Notes: a model not told the origin generated them from the sequence alone. A stretch of DNA of 64,000 nt from Streptomyces sp. CMB-StM0423 (GCF_002847285.1 NZ_CP025407.1:1612001-1676000); one strand, 5' to 3'; positions 8,661 to 17,840 are shown, counted from the stretch's first letter. Numbers and translations: made by a program.

Positions 8661-10637
8661 ATGAAGAGACACCGCCCCGCCCGCCTCGCCACCGTCACGG
8701 CGCTCGCCACGCTCGTACCGCTGGCGCCGCTGCTGCTGAGCCATCCGGCCGGAGCCGGCACCCCCGCCACGGCCGCGACCCCGGCACCGCTCGACGTCCA
8801 GAACCCCGGGTTCGAGAACGGAGCGGCCGGCTGGACCTTCACCGCGGGAACGGGGGTGGCGACCAACCGGCCGCACGGCGGCACGAACCTGGCCTACCTC
8901 GACGCGGGCGCGGGCAGGAAGGTCTCGCAGCAGATCACCGCGCCCTCCGACGCCGCCTACGACTTCTCCGCCTGGATCGCCACCGGCGGCACCGGCGGGC
9001 GCTTCGTCGCCCGGGTCAACGGCACCGAGGCCGGCTCGGCCGAGCTGCCCGCGCGGTCCACGTACGCCCGGTACACCCTCAGCCGGATCGAGCTGCGCGA
9101 AGGCGACGAGCTGGAACTCGCCTTCGAGTCGGGCCGCGGCTGGGTGAACGCCGACGACCTCATGGTCTCGCCCTCCGCACCCGCGGACCCGGTGGTCTCC
9201 TCCTCCGACCCGGAGATCGTCGAGATGTTCGACTGGGCCAAGCACAAGGCGGGCGGCTGGGTGCACCAGTCCGGCACCGAGGGACCCCTCAACGTCGACG
9301 AGCGCAACCCGTCCGGCACCGGCACCGGCGTCTACGGCCCGTCCTACTGGGCCGGTTACGCCCACCGCAGCGGCTACTACGCCCGCGATCTGGCGCACCA
9401 GGCCGGCGGCGCCGAAGTCCTCGGCCTGCGGGACGCCAACAAGGCGATGCTCCGTACGTTCGCCGCCTCCGCCGACGAGGAGCACGGCTACTACCCCGCG
9501 TGGGCCTTCAACTTCGACAACAGGACCAAGCTGGCCATCGACTACCGCTCCCCCGACTCCTTCGTCCGCGAGGTGCCGGCCCCCTTCGAACTCGTCGAGA
9601 AGGCGAACGAGGCGTACCGCTGGAGCGGCGACCCGGCATACGTCGACGACCCCGCGTTCTGGGACTTCTACCGCCACACGACGAACGAGTTCATCGAGCG
9701 CCACGACAACGCCAAGCCCAACGGCGTGGCGGAGGGCACGGGCAAGGGCATCTTCGCCGGAGCGGCCAGCTACAACGAGGCGAGCGACGAACCCCTCGCC
9801 GAGGCGGGCGACGCCATCGGCTCCCAGTACCGGGCGTTCCTGGCGATGTCCGACCTGGCCCTCGACAAGGGGGACAAGCGCCTGGCCAAGGAGTACGAGA
9901 AGAAGGCCCGCAAGCTCAAGAGGTACTTCAACTCCGAGTGGAGCGGAGCCGGTACGGGAGCCGACATGGTGCGCGGCTACACCACCGACGGCGAGCCGCT
10001 GACCGGCTGGGGCAAGGAGAACAGTTGGTTCATGGCCATGAAGCAGCTCATCGACCCGGGACCGCGCGCCGACGCGTACCTGGACTACATCGACGAGCGG
10101 GCGAGCGGGGACGGGAAGCCGGTGAACATCGAGGCGATCTCCTACCTGCCCGACACCTTCTTCGCGTACCGGCAGAACGACACGGCGTGGAAGTGGATGG
10201 AGTACGTCTACGACCGGCGCGGCGACCAGCACCCGGTGGGGAAGCAGGGCCCCAACGGCGACTACCCCGAGGTCTCCTTCACCCTGCTCTCCCAGACCGT
10301 CGAGGGCCTCATGGGCGTCGAGCCCGACGCCCCGGCCACCTCGCTGAGCACGCTGTCCGGCCTGCCCTCCGGCATGGACTGGCTGCAGATCGAGGAGGTC
10401 TCGGTCGGCGGCAACACGTTCACGCTGCGCCACGACGCGGCGAGCAGGTCCACCCTCACCAACGACACCGGCTCCGCCACCTACACCTGGGAGGCCCGCT
10501 TCCCCGGCAAGCACTCCACGGTCGAGGTGGACGGGAAGAAGCGCCCGGCGAAGACCGGCACGGCGGGCGGGGAGACGTACAGCTACGTCGAGGTCTCCGT
10601 CGCCCCGGGCCGGACCGTCACCGTCGACGCCGGCTAG
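8661..10637 (+). CDS. Large secreted protein with N-terminal CBM-like domain and alpha/alpha-barrel-like core (putative glycosidase)
   Basis: A 658-aa protein with a signal peptide (MKRHRPARL then a hydrophobic core, cleavage near residue 32). Residues about 45-170 look like a CBM4/9-type beta-sandwich (NPGFENGAAGWTF start). The rest is rich in aromatic and acidic helices (YWAGYAHRSGYYARD, GYYPAWAFNFD, GKENSWFMAMKQ), reminiscent of six-hairpin glycosidases, with a short C-terminal beta region. I cannot name the GH family or catalytic residues. It is divergent from the importer operon through a shared promoter region, so it likely works on the polysaccharide whose fragments are imported. Confidence 0.75.
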   Translation: MKRHRPARLATVTALATLVPLAPLLLSHPAGAGTPATAATPAPLDVQNPGFENGAAGWTFTAGTGVATNRPHGGTNLAYLDAGAGRKVSQQITAPSDAAYDFSAWIATGGTGGRFVARVNGTEAGSAELPARSTYARYTLSRIELREGDELELAFESGRGWVNADDLMVSPSAPADPVVSSSDPEIVEMFDWAKHKAGGWVHQSGTEGPLNVDERNPSGTGTGVYGPSYWAGYAHRSGYYARDLAHQAGGAEVLGLRDANKAMLRTFAASADEEHGYYPAWAFNFDNRTKLAIDYRSPDSFVREVPAPFELVEKANEAYRWSGDPAYVDDPAFWDFYRHTTNEFIERHDNAKPNGVAEGTGKGIFAGAASYNEASDEPLAEAGDAIGSQYRAFLAMSDLALDKGDKRLAKEYEKKARKLKRYFNSEWSGAGTGADMVRGYTTDGEPLTGWGKENSWFMAMKQLIDPGPRADAYLDYIDERASGDGKPVNIEAISYLPDTFFAYRQNDTAWKWMEYVYDRRGDQHPVGKQGPNGDYPEVSFTLLSQTVEGLMGVEPDAPATSLSTLSGLPSGMDWLQIEEVSVGGNTFTLRHDAASRSTLTNDTGSATYTWEARFPGKHSTVEVDGKKRPAKTGTAGGETYSYVEVSVAPGRTVTVDAG

Positions 10638-10646
10638 CGCGCGGCG

Positions 10647-10668
10647 GGCGGCCCGGACACCGGCCGCC
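10647..10668 (+). terminator. GC-rich hairpin between convergent genes
   Basis: GGCGGCC (10647-10653) and GGCCGCC (10662-10668) form a perfect 7-bp stem with an 8-nt loop right after the 10637 stop. There is no U-tract, as is usual for streptomycete terminators. It separates the secreted protein gene from the convergent isoprenyl synthase gene. Confidence 0.45.
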
Positions 10669-10757
10669 GGACGGCTCCTGACCGATGCCGGCACCCGCCT
10701 GAGGAACGGCGGGAGGCGCGGTCGGAGCGTCAGACGGGCGTGCGGCGGCCCCGGTCG

Positions 10758-11912
10758 TCAGTCCGCCCCCGCCTCCCCGCCTGGTGCGGTGCGGGGGCGG
10801 GGGGCGACCGGGGTGCCGCCGGGGTCCGCCGACGACGGTGCGGCGGCGGGGCGTTCGTCCTGCTCACGTACGTCGAGCGGACGGGCTTCCGCGTCGACCC
10901 GGGCGCGCAGCAGGGTGGTGAAGGGGGAAGCGGGAGCGAGTAGGTCCAGCAGGGCGTGTGCGCGGTGGCGCAGCTCGGCCAGGAGCCGGTTGCACGGGCG
11001 CAGCACGTCCGGGGACCCGAGGAGTTCCGTCAGCTCGCGGTGGTGGGGTTCCGAGGCGGCGGCCCGGCTGAACAGCAGCCGGGCCCGCTCCCTCTCCGCC
11101 CGGTCCTGCCGGTGCAGCAACTGCGCGAGGCGGTACGTGGCGGTCCCGTTCCGCAGGTCCGCGCCGGTGCCGTCGCGCAGGTCGTCGTGGTCGTTGCGGA
11201 GCTGCGCCAGGATCCCCAGGACCTCGCCGAACTCACCCCACGCCGCGACCTCGTCCGCTTCGGGCCCCGCCACGGCGGACCCGGCGCCGTGCGCCACCCG
11301 GGCGGCCAGGAGGCAGGCCATGGCGTAGACCGCGCCGCTCTTCTTCCGGTAGACCTCGCGCACCTCGTCGGGGCCCACCTCGCCCGGCTCGTTGAGAAGG
11401 TCGCCGAGCTGCCCGTCGGTGGCGGCGGTCCAGCTTTCGAGGTAGTCGGCGGTCAGGGCGCGGCGCAGCGGCTCGGACGCGGGCAGGGTGGCGAGCACGC
11501 GCAGCGGCAGTCCGTAGCCGCACTCCAGGGCGGCGGTCAGCGCGGCGCTCCCGTCCATCCCGTACGTCCGCGGGCCCGCGTCTCCGTCGACCACGTCGTC
11601 GAACGCGTTGGCCGCCCGCCACCACAGCGCGTGCACCGCCGCGACCGGCTCGGCGGGCCCGGTGCCGCCGCGGATCGCCGCGTGCACGAGGAGGGGCAGG
11701 GAGAACTCCTGGGGGTCGCGCCGGCCGCGGGCGACGAGCGTCTTCAGCGAGGCGTGGAGCATCGGGTGCGGGACCGCGTAGCAGCGGTCGATCAGCTCGT
11801 CGAGGTACCGCTGTACGCGCGGGAAGGCTTCCCGGAGGTGACTCTCCGGGCTCGGCCGGGCCCGGACTGCCGGGCCGTCGCGGTGGAGGTGGCCAGAGGG
11901 CGGGTGGGACAA
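10758..11912 (-). CDS. Class I isoprenyl diphosphate synthase-like protein (ComQ-like second motif)
   Basis: About 384 aa. The first Asp-rich motif FDDVVDGD and the second NDHDDLRDG are present, plus a Lys-Ser element (YRKKSGAVYAM), so the fold is a trans-prenyl synthase. The second motif begins with Asn rather than the DDxxD of ordinary chain-elongating enzymes and is followed by DLRNGTATYRL; this resembles ComQ-type synthases and other divergent members. The start is uncertain: TTG at 11912 has GGAG 6 nt upstream and is chosen here; a GTG at 11975 lacks a Shine-Dalgarno. The C-terminal 40 residues are Pro/Ala-rich. No other terpenoid gene is adjacent, so product and partner are unknown. Confidence 0.72.
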   Translation of the reverse strand: MSHPPSGHLHRDGPAVRARPSPESHLREAFPRVQRYLDELIDRCYAVPHPMLHASLKTLVARGRRDPQEFSLPLLVHAAIRGGTGPAEPVAAVHALWWRAANAFDDVVDGDAGPRTYGMDGSAALTAALECGYGLPLRVLATLPASEPLRRALTADYLESWTAATDGQLGDLLNEPGEVGPDEVREVYRKKSGAVYAMACLLAARVAHGAGSAVAGPEADEVAAWGEFGEVLGILAQLRNDHDDLRDGTGADLRNGTATYRLAQLLHRQDRAERERARLLFSRAAASEPHHRELTELLGSPDVLRPCNRLLAELRHRAHALLDLLAPASPFTTLLRARVDAEARPLDVREQDERPAAAPSSADPGGTPVAPRPRTAPGGEAGAD

Positions 11913-12459
11913 CCGGGGCTCCAGGATCGAGGGCTGCGGAGGGCATCGCACGCGTCGGCAGCCGGCGTCACTCACGCTGACGGCACGGGCCGGCGGGAGC
12001 CGGCGAGCCGTATCGGCCCCTGCGCGGAGAGCGCGCACCGCAAGGGAACTATCGCCCGGCCGCGCCTGCCCCCGATCCCGGCGGCGGTTGGCCCAACAGG
12101 GCTAACGGTGCCACCCCTCCGTACGCACACGGCCGGGGCAAGGGCCACCTCGTCGTTGCCCGGCCGGAGCGCGGCACCCGGCCCGCGCTCACCCGGGGCG
12201 GCGAGCGCCGCCGTCCCGGACGGCCTGGCGACGCGGCTGCTCGCCCGTTGCGGGTCTGCCGCGGGTTCGGACGTCGCGGCAGCAAGGAAGGACACCCGCA
12301 TGACGGATTTCACGACCGCACCGCTCACGCCGCGGACAGCGCGCTGACCGGCATCGCGTCGGTGTTCCGGCGGCCGGCTTCACGGAAGCAGCCCGCCCCG
12401 GAGAAGACCGCCCGGCAATGCGCCGCGCTCTCACCGGCATCCGACGGCCACCACCGCCC
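11913..12459. other. Gap between isoprenyl synthase and XRE regulator
   Basis: Apart from the tiny ORF at 12300-12347 I see no convincing gene. The start region of the synthase may extend into it up to 11975. Long overlapping reading frames here are Arg/Pro-rich and look like GC artefacts. Confidence 0.4.
12300..12347 (+). CDS. Tiny ORF with strong ribosome binding site (possible peptide gene or frameshifted small gene)
   Basis: ATG at 12300 is preceded by an excellent AAGGAAGGA, 7 nt away. The frame encodes only 15 residues (MTDFTTAPLTPRTAR). If one base is restored near 12335 the reading continues as PADSALTGIASVFRR and beyond, so a longer small protein may have suffered a one-base deletion. 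It lies between the synthase and XRE genes on the opposite strand. Real translation is plausible because of the ribosome binding site; function is unknown. Confidence 0.35.
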   Translation: MTDFTTAPLTPRTAR

Positions 12460-13821
12460 TCAGAAGGGCGCGGCGTCGGTGCGGGGCCGTGGGGTGGTCA
12501 GTTGGCGGGTGAGGTGGGTCAGGGCCCGGTCGGCGTAGAGCGAGCGGATCGTGCCGTTCAGGCGGCGTGCTTGGCGGGCCAGTTCCTTCGCCGGGCCGTG
12601 TTCGTGCCGGCGCAGGTGGCTGTGGGCGAGCCATGCGGTGTAGAGCACGGTCTCGCGTACGCGCCGCGGATCGCAGGCGGCCAGGGCCGCGCCGATGCGT
12701 GCGCCGCCGCGCCGCGGGCGGCCGAGGGCGATGTCCAGGCGGCCGGCGATGATCTGCATCTCGTCGGGGGTGAGCCAGTACGTCCAGGCCGGGTCCGGGT
12801 CGGTGCCCGCGCGGCGTGCGCCGTAGGCGTCCTCGGCGCGGCGGAGCGCCTCGTCGGCGTGTACATGCTCGCCCGTGACGGCGTGGGCCCAGGCGGTGCG
12901 GGCGTGGAGAAGCGCGCGGACGGCCGGCGTCGCTTCCGCCGCCCCCGGAGTGCCGTGGCCCACGGCCTCCAGGCGGGCGAGCGCGGAGCGGGTGACCGTG
13001 ACGGCGTCGCGGCCGTGGCCGTGCTCGGCCAGGTGGTAGCCGAGGCTGGAGACCAACTGCGCGGCCAGTACGGGCGCGTCCGCCGCGTGCGCGGCCTTGA
13101 TGCCGTGGACGTGATGGCGCGTGCCGGCCCCCTCGTCCCCCGCGTCCGCGGCCGACCAGCCCGCGAGCTGGCACAGCTCGGCGAGGAGCCGCAGCAGGCC
13201 GCGGCCGACCGTCGCGTTGTACGACGTGGTACGCAACAGGGCGGCCGTGCGGGCGAGTTCGTCGCGGACGGCCGGGTACAGGTCGCCGCCCGCCACGGTG
13301 TCGTCGGCCCGGTGCAGATACCGCAGCCGTGCGCATACGTCCTCCAGATCCGTCGCGCCGATGCGGCGGGGGTGTCCGTGGGAGCGGTGGGCGTGGGCCG
13401 GCGGCGGCGGGGTGATGAGCCACTGATGTACGACCCGTACGGCGTGGCCGTGCCCGCCCTCCCCTCCCCCGGGCTCCGGCACCGCGCCCGGCCGCGGCGC
13501 CCCCGCGCCGAGCCGCACGGCGAGGTCGTCGCGCTCCGCCGCGCCCCAGATGTCCTTGATCAGCACCGGGGGCTCCTCGGCAACGCCGCGCCGCCCGGCG
13601 GGCAGCCCGGTGGCGGGCGACGGGCCGAGCAGGACGGCGAGGCCGTCCAGGGTGACGGCCAGTTCCCCCGCGAGCGCCTGCCGGACACCGGGTGAGGGCG
13701 TGGAGATCCCGCGCTCCCAGCGGGCGACGCTGGAGACGTCCACTCCGAGGCGCTGCGCCAGCGACTCCTGCGTGTGCCCGCGGCTGCGGCGCCGGCGCGC
13801 GAGGGCGGAGAGAGGAGGCAT
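12460..13821 (-). CDS. XRE-family regulator with long helical C-terminal domain
   Basis: A 453-aa protein. The helix-turn-helix is at residues about 8-60 (TQESLAQRLGVDVSSVARWERG). The remainder is alpha-helical and Ala/Leu/Arg-rich with TPR-like periodicity, as in a common streptomycete group of large XRE regulators. It is divergent from the HAD/MFS pair, which it may control; 170 bp separates them. The Arg- and Pro-rich insertion around residues 95-145 is low complexity. Ligand unknown. Confidence 0.82.
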   Translation of the reverse strand: MPPLSALARRRRSRGHTQESLAQRLGVDVSSVARWERGISTPSPGVRQALAGELAVTLDGLAVLLGPSPATGLPAGRRGVAEEPPVLIKDIWGAAERDDLAVRLGAGAPRPGAVPEPGGGEGGHGHAVRVVHQWLITPPPPAHAHRSHGHPRRIGATDLEDVCARLRYLHRADDTVAGGDLYPAVRDELARTAALLRTTSYNATVGRGLLRLLAELCQLAGWSAADAGDEGAGTRHHVHGIKAAHAADAPVLAAQLVSSLGYHLAEHGHGRDAVTVTRSALARLEAVGHGTPGAAEATPAVRALLHARTAWAHAVTGEHVHADEALRRAEDAYGARRAGTDPDPAWTYWLTPDEMQIIAGRLDIALGRPRRGGARIGAALAACDPRRVRETVLYTAWLAHSHLRRHEHGPAKELARQARRLNGTIRSLYADRALTHLTRQLTTPRPRTDAAPF

Positions 13822-13991
13822 ACCCCGAAGGGTAACGAGCCGCCCGCCGCCGGCCCGGTGGGCGCCCGCGGTCCGCCGGGCGGGTGCCGGATGACGGCCA
13901 AGTGCCGGGTTCCCGCCCTGGTCGGCGGCGGCCGGAGCGGGTGGACTCGATGCCGCTCACCCCCCGCCCGTACGTCCAGGGAAGGAACCCC

Positions 13992-14070
13992 ATGCCGCTG
14001 CTGCGCAGGCGCGCTGCGCTATCCCGTCCTGCCCACCAACGACGCCCTGACCAAGCGGACCGGCACATGA
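13992..14070 (+). other. Leader region with ribosome binding site and possible frameshifted coupling peptide
   Basis: GAAGGAA at 13981-13987 precedes ATG 13992. Read straight, this ATG is in frame with the HAD gene and adds 25 Arg-rich residues. Read with one shift, the third frame gives a sensible peptide end (RYPVLPTNDALTKRTGT) whose TGA (14068-14070) overlaps the HAD ATG, as for a coupled upstream cistron. I cannot tell which is correct. Confidence 0.35.
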
Positions 14071-14729
14071 CGGACGGCGGGATCACCCATGTCGTGTGGG
14101 ACTGGAACGGCACGCTCTTCGACGACGCGGACGCCCTGATCGCCTCCACCATCGAGGCGTTCGCGCGCCAGGGGCTGCCACCGGTCACGCCCGAGCGCTA
14201 CCGGGCGCTGCACACCCAGCCCATCGACACGTTCTACGACCGGCTGCTCGGCCGCACCGTCCCGGCGGCGCTGCGCGCCGAGTTGCACGCCGCTTTCCAC
14301 GACGCCTACCTGCGCCGCAGGCCCGGCATCGGCCTCGCCCCCGACGCGCTCGCCACGCTGCGCGCGGCGGCGGAGGCGGGGCTGACGCAGTCCGTCCTGT
14401 CCATGCATCCGCACGACGTGCTCACGGAGTTGGTCGAACGCTTCGCGCTGGGCCCGCACCTGGTGCGCGTGGACGGCCAGCGGGGCGCGGACGCGGGCTA
14501 CAAACGCGACCACCTCGCGGCCCACCTGCGCGCCCTGGACCGTCCGCCCGGCGCCGTAGTGCTCGTTGGCGACAGCGTCGACGACGCCCGGGCGGCGGCG
14601 GCCGTCGGCACCCGCTGCGTGCTCTACGCCAGCGGGCTGCACTCCGGCACCGCCCTCCGCGCGGAGGGTTTCCCCGTCACCCGGACCCTGGAGGACGCCT
14701 TGGCCACCGCTCTCGGACCCGCCCGATGA
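14067..14729 (+). CDS. HAD-family hydrolase
   Basis: A 220-aa haloacid dehalogenase-like phosphatase. Motif I is DWNGTLFDD (residues about 11-19, nucleophile Asp and acid/base Asp replaced by the W-N-G pattern common in this subgroup), motif III is the Lys region (YKRDH), and motif IV is VGDSVDDARAA near residue 170. The ATG at 14067 gives the usual family length; an in-frame ATG at 13992 has a better ribosome binding site. The stop overlaps the MFS start (ATGA). Substrate unknown; a small phosphorylated metabolite is likely. Confidence 0.85.
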   Translation: MTDGGITHVVWDWNGTLFDDADALIASTIEAFARQGLPPVTPERYRALHTQPIDTFYDRLLGRTVPAALRAELHAAFHDAYLRRRPGIGLAPDALATLRAAAEAGLTQSVLSMHPHDVLTELVERFALGPHLVRVDGQRGADAGYKRDHLAAHLRALDRPPGAVVLVGDSVDDARAAAAVGTRCVLYASGLHSGTALRAEGFPVTRTLEDALATALGPAR

Positions 14730-15979
14730 CGGAGCCGGAGACCGCGGAGGCCGACGGCCGGCCACGGGAGGCCGTACCCGGCACCGAGGCCGGCGCGGCG
14801 TGGGCGGTGCTGCGCGCGCCGTACGTGCCCCGGCTGCTGTCCGCCTCCCTCGTCGGCCGGCTGCCGACCGGGATGGTGCCCCTCGCGATCGTCCTCGCCG
14901 TCCGCCACCACGGCGGCGACTACCGGCTGGCCGGGCTGCTGACCGCCCTCTACGCCGCCGGGGCCGCCGTCGGCGGCCCGGTTCTGGGCCGGGTCATCGA
15001 CCGCACCCGGCAGCCTCCCGTCCTCCTGGCCGGCGCTCTGGTCTCGGGTGCCGCGCTCGCGGCACTCACGGTCCTCGACCCGGTGGGCTCACCGGCCGCC
15101 GCCGGTGCCGCCGCCGTCGGGGCGGGGGCGGCCACGCCCCAGCTCGAACCGTGCCTCCGGGTGCTGTGGGAGCACGTCCTGCACGGCGAGCGCGCGGTAC
15201 GGGCCGCGTTCGCGCTGGACGCCGCCACCCAGGAACTCGTCTTCGTCTGCGGGCCCTTGCTGGTCCTCGGCGCGACGGCGGTCCTCGGCCCGGCGGGCGG
15301 TCTGCCGGCCGCCGCCGTGGTCGGCGTGGCGGGCACCGTCGTGTTCGCCACCGCCGCCCCGGCCCGGCGCTGGCGCCCCGCGCGCACCGGCGGCCGGCAC
15401 TGGGCGGGCCCGCTGCGCAGCGGGCCCCTGGTGCGGCTGCTCGGGGCGCTCGTCTGCCTCGGCGCGGCGATCGGCGCGTTCACGGTGGCCCTCACCGGCT
15501 ACGCGGACGCGGAGGGCAGCCTGGGCGCGGCGAGCTGGCTGATCGCCCTCAACGCGGCCGGTGCGCTGCTCGGCGGCATCCTCTACACCGCCGCTCCCGT
15601 GGCGCGGCGGGAGGACCGCAGAGTGCTGCTCCTGCTGGTCCTCCTGACCGCCGGCTACCTGCCCCTGGCGCTCACTCCCTCCCTCCCGTGGATGGCCCCG
15701 CTCGCCCTGGCCGCGGGAGTGGCCCTGCCCGCGGTGCTGGCCTCCGCCTTCGCCCTGGTCGCCCGGCTGGCACCGCGGGGCACGCTCACCGAGGCACACG
15801 CCTGGATGATCACCTCGTTCGGCGCGGGCAACGCCGCCGGCTCGGCCCTCGCCGGAACCCTGGTCGACCTCGCGTCCGCGGCCACCGCGTTCCTCGCCAC
15901 CGCGCTGTGCGCGGCGATCGCCGTCTGCTTCGCCCTCACGGTCTCCGCCCCCGGCGCCGCCGCACACCCGTCGCCGTAA
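14726..15979 (+). CDS. MFS transporter
   Basis: A 417-aa major facilitator with about 12 hydrophobic segments. The N-terminal half carries the conserved loop GPVLGRVIDRTRQPPVL (MFS loop 2-3 motif form). It is translationally coupled to the HAD hydrolase. The N-terminal 25 residues are acidic and cytoplasmic. Probably an exporter; the substrate cannot be deduced. Confidence 0.87.
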   Translation: MTEPETAEADGRPREAVPGTEAGAAWAVLRAPYVPRLLSASLVGRLPTGMVPLAIVLAVRHHGGDYRLAGLLTALYAAGAAVGGPVLGRVIDRTRQPPVLLAGALVSGAALAALTVLDPVGSPAAAGAAAVGAGAATPQLEPCLRVLWEHVLHGERAVRAAFALDAATQELVFVCGPLLVLGATAVLGPAGGLPAAAVVGVAGTVVFATAAPARRWRPARTGGRHWAGPLRSGPLVRLLGALVCLGAAIGAFTVALTGYADAEGSLGAASWLIALNAAGALLGGILYTAAPVARREDRRVLLLLVLLTAGYLPLALTPSLPWMAPLALAAGVALPAVLASAFALVARLAPRGTLTEAHAWMITSFGAGNAAGSALAGTLVDLASAATAFLATALCAAIAVCFALTVSAPGAAAHPSP

Positions 15980-16008
15980 CCGAGGCGCCCTGGCGGACTG
16001 TGCGCGCG

Positions 16009-16353
16009 TCAGCGCCCGTTCGGTACCGGATACGTCAGCGTGACCGCGACCGACGCCTCGGCCGACCCGCTGAAGAGGACGACGTTTCCCTCGCTGGCGA
16101 TCGTGATGCCGAACTCGATCGAGACCGACTCGGGCGCGGTGGCCTGCGCCGCCAGTTCGCCGACGGTGCGGCTGAAACGCTCGGCGACGACGTGGATCGT
16201 GTTCTGGACGTGGTCCAGCACCTCGGTCGCCTTCTGTCCGGCGACCCTGCGCAGGTTCGACGAGGTGGGCTCGGAGCCGGGGAGCCGCTGAACGGCGATG
16301 TAGACGTCCCGGCCGTCGATGACGGTGGGCAGCGCTTCCTTCTGGGGGTTCAC
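16009..16353 (-). CDS. Trypco1-like (CU044_2847 family) protein
   Basis: A 114-aa protein with the SIEFGI core and a following beta strand pattern (VTLTYPV) typical of trypsin-co-occurring domain 1. It is the third gene of an operon with a trypsin-like protease and an unknown protein; GTG at 16353 starts 8 nt after the stop of the middle gene. A paralog sharing the V-x-(V/I)-E-F-G core is at 26633. The family is known for association with trypsin-like proteases in predicted conflict systems; biochemical role unknown. Confidence 0.75.
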   Translation of the reverse strand: MNPQKEALPTVIDGRDVYIAVQRLPGSEPTSSNLRRVAGQKATEVLDHVQNTIHVVAERFSRTVGELAAQATAPESVSIEFGITIASEGNVVLFSGSAEASVAVTLTYPVPNGR

Positions 16354-16361
16354 GGGCCGCC

Positions 16362-16814
16362 TCAGCCTTCTTCCAGCGTGTAGGTGCCGCGGAACAGGAG
16401 TTTCCCTTCCGGATACAGGTAATAGCCGGTGCCGGCCGGTTCCTTGTCCCACCGCCAGTAGTGCCGCACCACGGCTCCGGCGATGTTGATCAGCCTGCCG
16501 AGCGGGGTCGCGTTCCGGAGGTTCCGCAGGAACCGCGAGTCGAGGAAGGCGTGGATGGCGTCCCGTAGCGGCTCGAAGCTCCGGTCGGCGTGGTCCAGCG
16601 CGAACATGTGGCGAACGCCGTGGTCGTCGGTGAGGACGAACGCCAGGATCACCCCGGTCTCGCGGTGTATGTAGGCATCGCCGGACTCGATCCTGATCGA
16701 GTCCGGCGTGCCGTCGTCGAGGACGGCGGGCAGGGGCAGGGGGACGCCGTTGAGTCGGGAGACGTTCATCAGCCAGCGGCCGTAGTCGCTGTCGTGCGGG
16801 CTCTTGTCCACCAC
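16362..16814 (-). CDS. Hypothetical protein of protease/Trypco1 operon
   Basis: A 150-aa soluble, mixed alpha/beta protein with no signal peptide or clear membrane span. It has an acidic centre (FVLTDDHGVRHMFALDHAD) and an aromatic C-terminus (GYYLYPEGKLLFRGTY). I do not recognise the family. It is sandwiched between a trypsin-like protease and a Trypco1-like gene with short gaps (63 and 8 bp), so it is probably a partner or substrate in the same system. Confidence 0.7.
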   Translation of the reverse strand: MVDKSPHDSDYGRWLMNVSRLNGVPLPLPAVLDDGTPDSIRIESGDAYIHRETGVILAFVLTDDHGVRHMFALDHADRSFEPLRDAIHAFLDSRFLRNLRNATPLGRLINIAGAVVRHYWRWDKEPAGTGYYLYPEGKLLFRGTYTLEEG

Positions 16815-16877
16815 GGGTGCCTTCCGGTGACGCGCCGCCGGTCCCCGCGCCGCTCGCGGCCCGGGTGAGCGGCGGCC

Positions 16878-17840
16878 CTACAGGTAGTCCAGGATCCAGC
16901 GGGTGACACGCTCCAGCGCGCCCTGGGTCACCTCCTCGACGACGGCGTCCGACACGGACTCGCCGGACCCGCCGGTCACGGGCATGTCCGCGGCCCCCGT
17001 ACCGGTTCCGGCGGGTGCGGCGGGCGCCACCGGCTCGCCGGGCTCCCGGCCGGGCGCGGGCACGGGCGCGGACTCCGTACGGACCTCGATGACCGGGTCG
17101 TCGCGGCGCTTGCGCAGCATGTCCTCGGCCACCGCCGCCGCGGCACCGCCGCCGGCCGCGGCGGCGGTGGCCGGGAAGCCGGCCCACCGGCTCGCGTCGA
17201 GGTCGACGCGGCCCGCGCAGAGGGTCCGCAAGTCGTCGGCGCGCCCCGCCCACACGCTGTTGGCGAGCCAGCCGTCGGCGGTGTTGTAGCGGGCGGAGAC
17301 GACGCCGACCACGCTGTCGTCGCTCCGCTGCCGTACGGGCGCGCCGCTCATGCCGGGCAGCACGTCCCGCGAGTGGAAGCGCCCGAGGGTGACGTCGTCG
17401 GTGCGGCGCACCTCGCCCTGCCACTCGCCGAGTGCCTCCACCCACACGACCGGGGGCGTGCCGGCCGCCTCGTACATCAGGGCGTGACCCACCACCGTCA
17501 CGGGCTCGGAGTACGCGACCGACCGGGAGCCGCGCAGCAGCCGCGCGCTCCCGGGGAAGGCGGCGTCCGCCGCGAGCAGCGCCAGATCGGCCTTCCGGTC
17601 TTCGGCCAGGACCCGCGCCGTGATCCGGTCGGCGCCGGGGTCGCGTAATCGGTCGACCGTCAGCACCTCGTCGTCGCCGAGCGCCAGCGTGCCCTGGACG
17701 ACGTGCCAGGCGGTCACCAGATATCCCGGCGCCAGTTGGAAGCAGGTGCCCTGGGGCACCCCGGAGGAAGAGAGGATCCGGCCCACGTAGTCCGGTACGG
17801 GATGGGTGTTCTTCACGCCTCCACCTAGCGGTCGGGCCAT
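16878..17840 (-). CDS. Trypsin-like serine protease of a conflict-type operon
   Basis: A 320-aa protease with a complete triad: His46 in TAWHVV, Asp85 in RKADLALL, Ser165 in GMSGAPV. No signal peptide, so it acts inside the cell. After the protease domain (to about residue 210) comes an Ala/Gly/Pro-rich linker and a short C-terminal helix. Codon 65 is TTA (17648), implying dependence on the bldA leucyl-tRNA. ATG at 17840 lacks a strong ribosome binding site; GTG nine codons later sits immediately after GGTGGAGG, too close to be ideal. First gene of the protease - unknown - Trypco1 operon. Confidence 0.82.
   Translation of the reverse strand: MARPLGGGVKNTHPVPDYVGRILSSSGVPQGTCFQLAPGYLVTAWHVVQGTLALGDDEVLTVDRLRDPGADRITARVLAEDRKADLALLAADAAFPGSARLLRGSRSVAYSEPVTVVGHALMYEAAGTPPVVWVEALGEWQGEVRRTDDVTLGRFHSRDVLPGMSGAPVRQRSDDSVVGVVSARYNTADGWLANSVWAGRADDLRTLCAGRVDLDASRWAGFPATAAAAGGGAAAAVAEDMLRKRRDDPVIEVRTESAPVPAPGREPGEPVAPAAPAGTGTGAADMPVTGGSGESVSDAVVEEVTQGALERVTRWILDYL

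Noticed and set aside
11972..12328. 118-codon minus frame whose stop overlaps a GTG of the isoprenyl synthase
   Set aside because: Attractive coupling, but the protein is low complexity, has no ribosome binding site and overlaps the better-supported tiny ORF.
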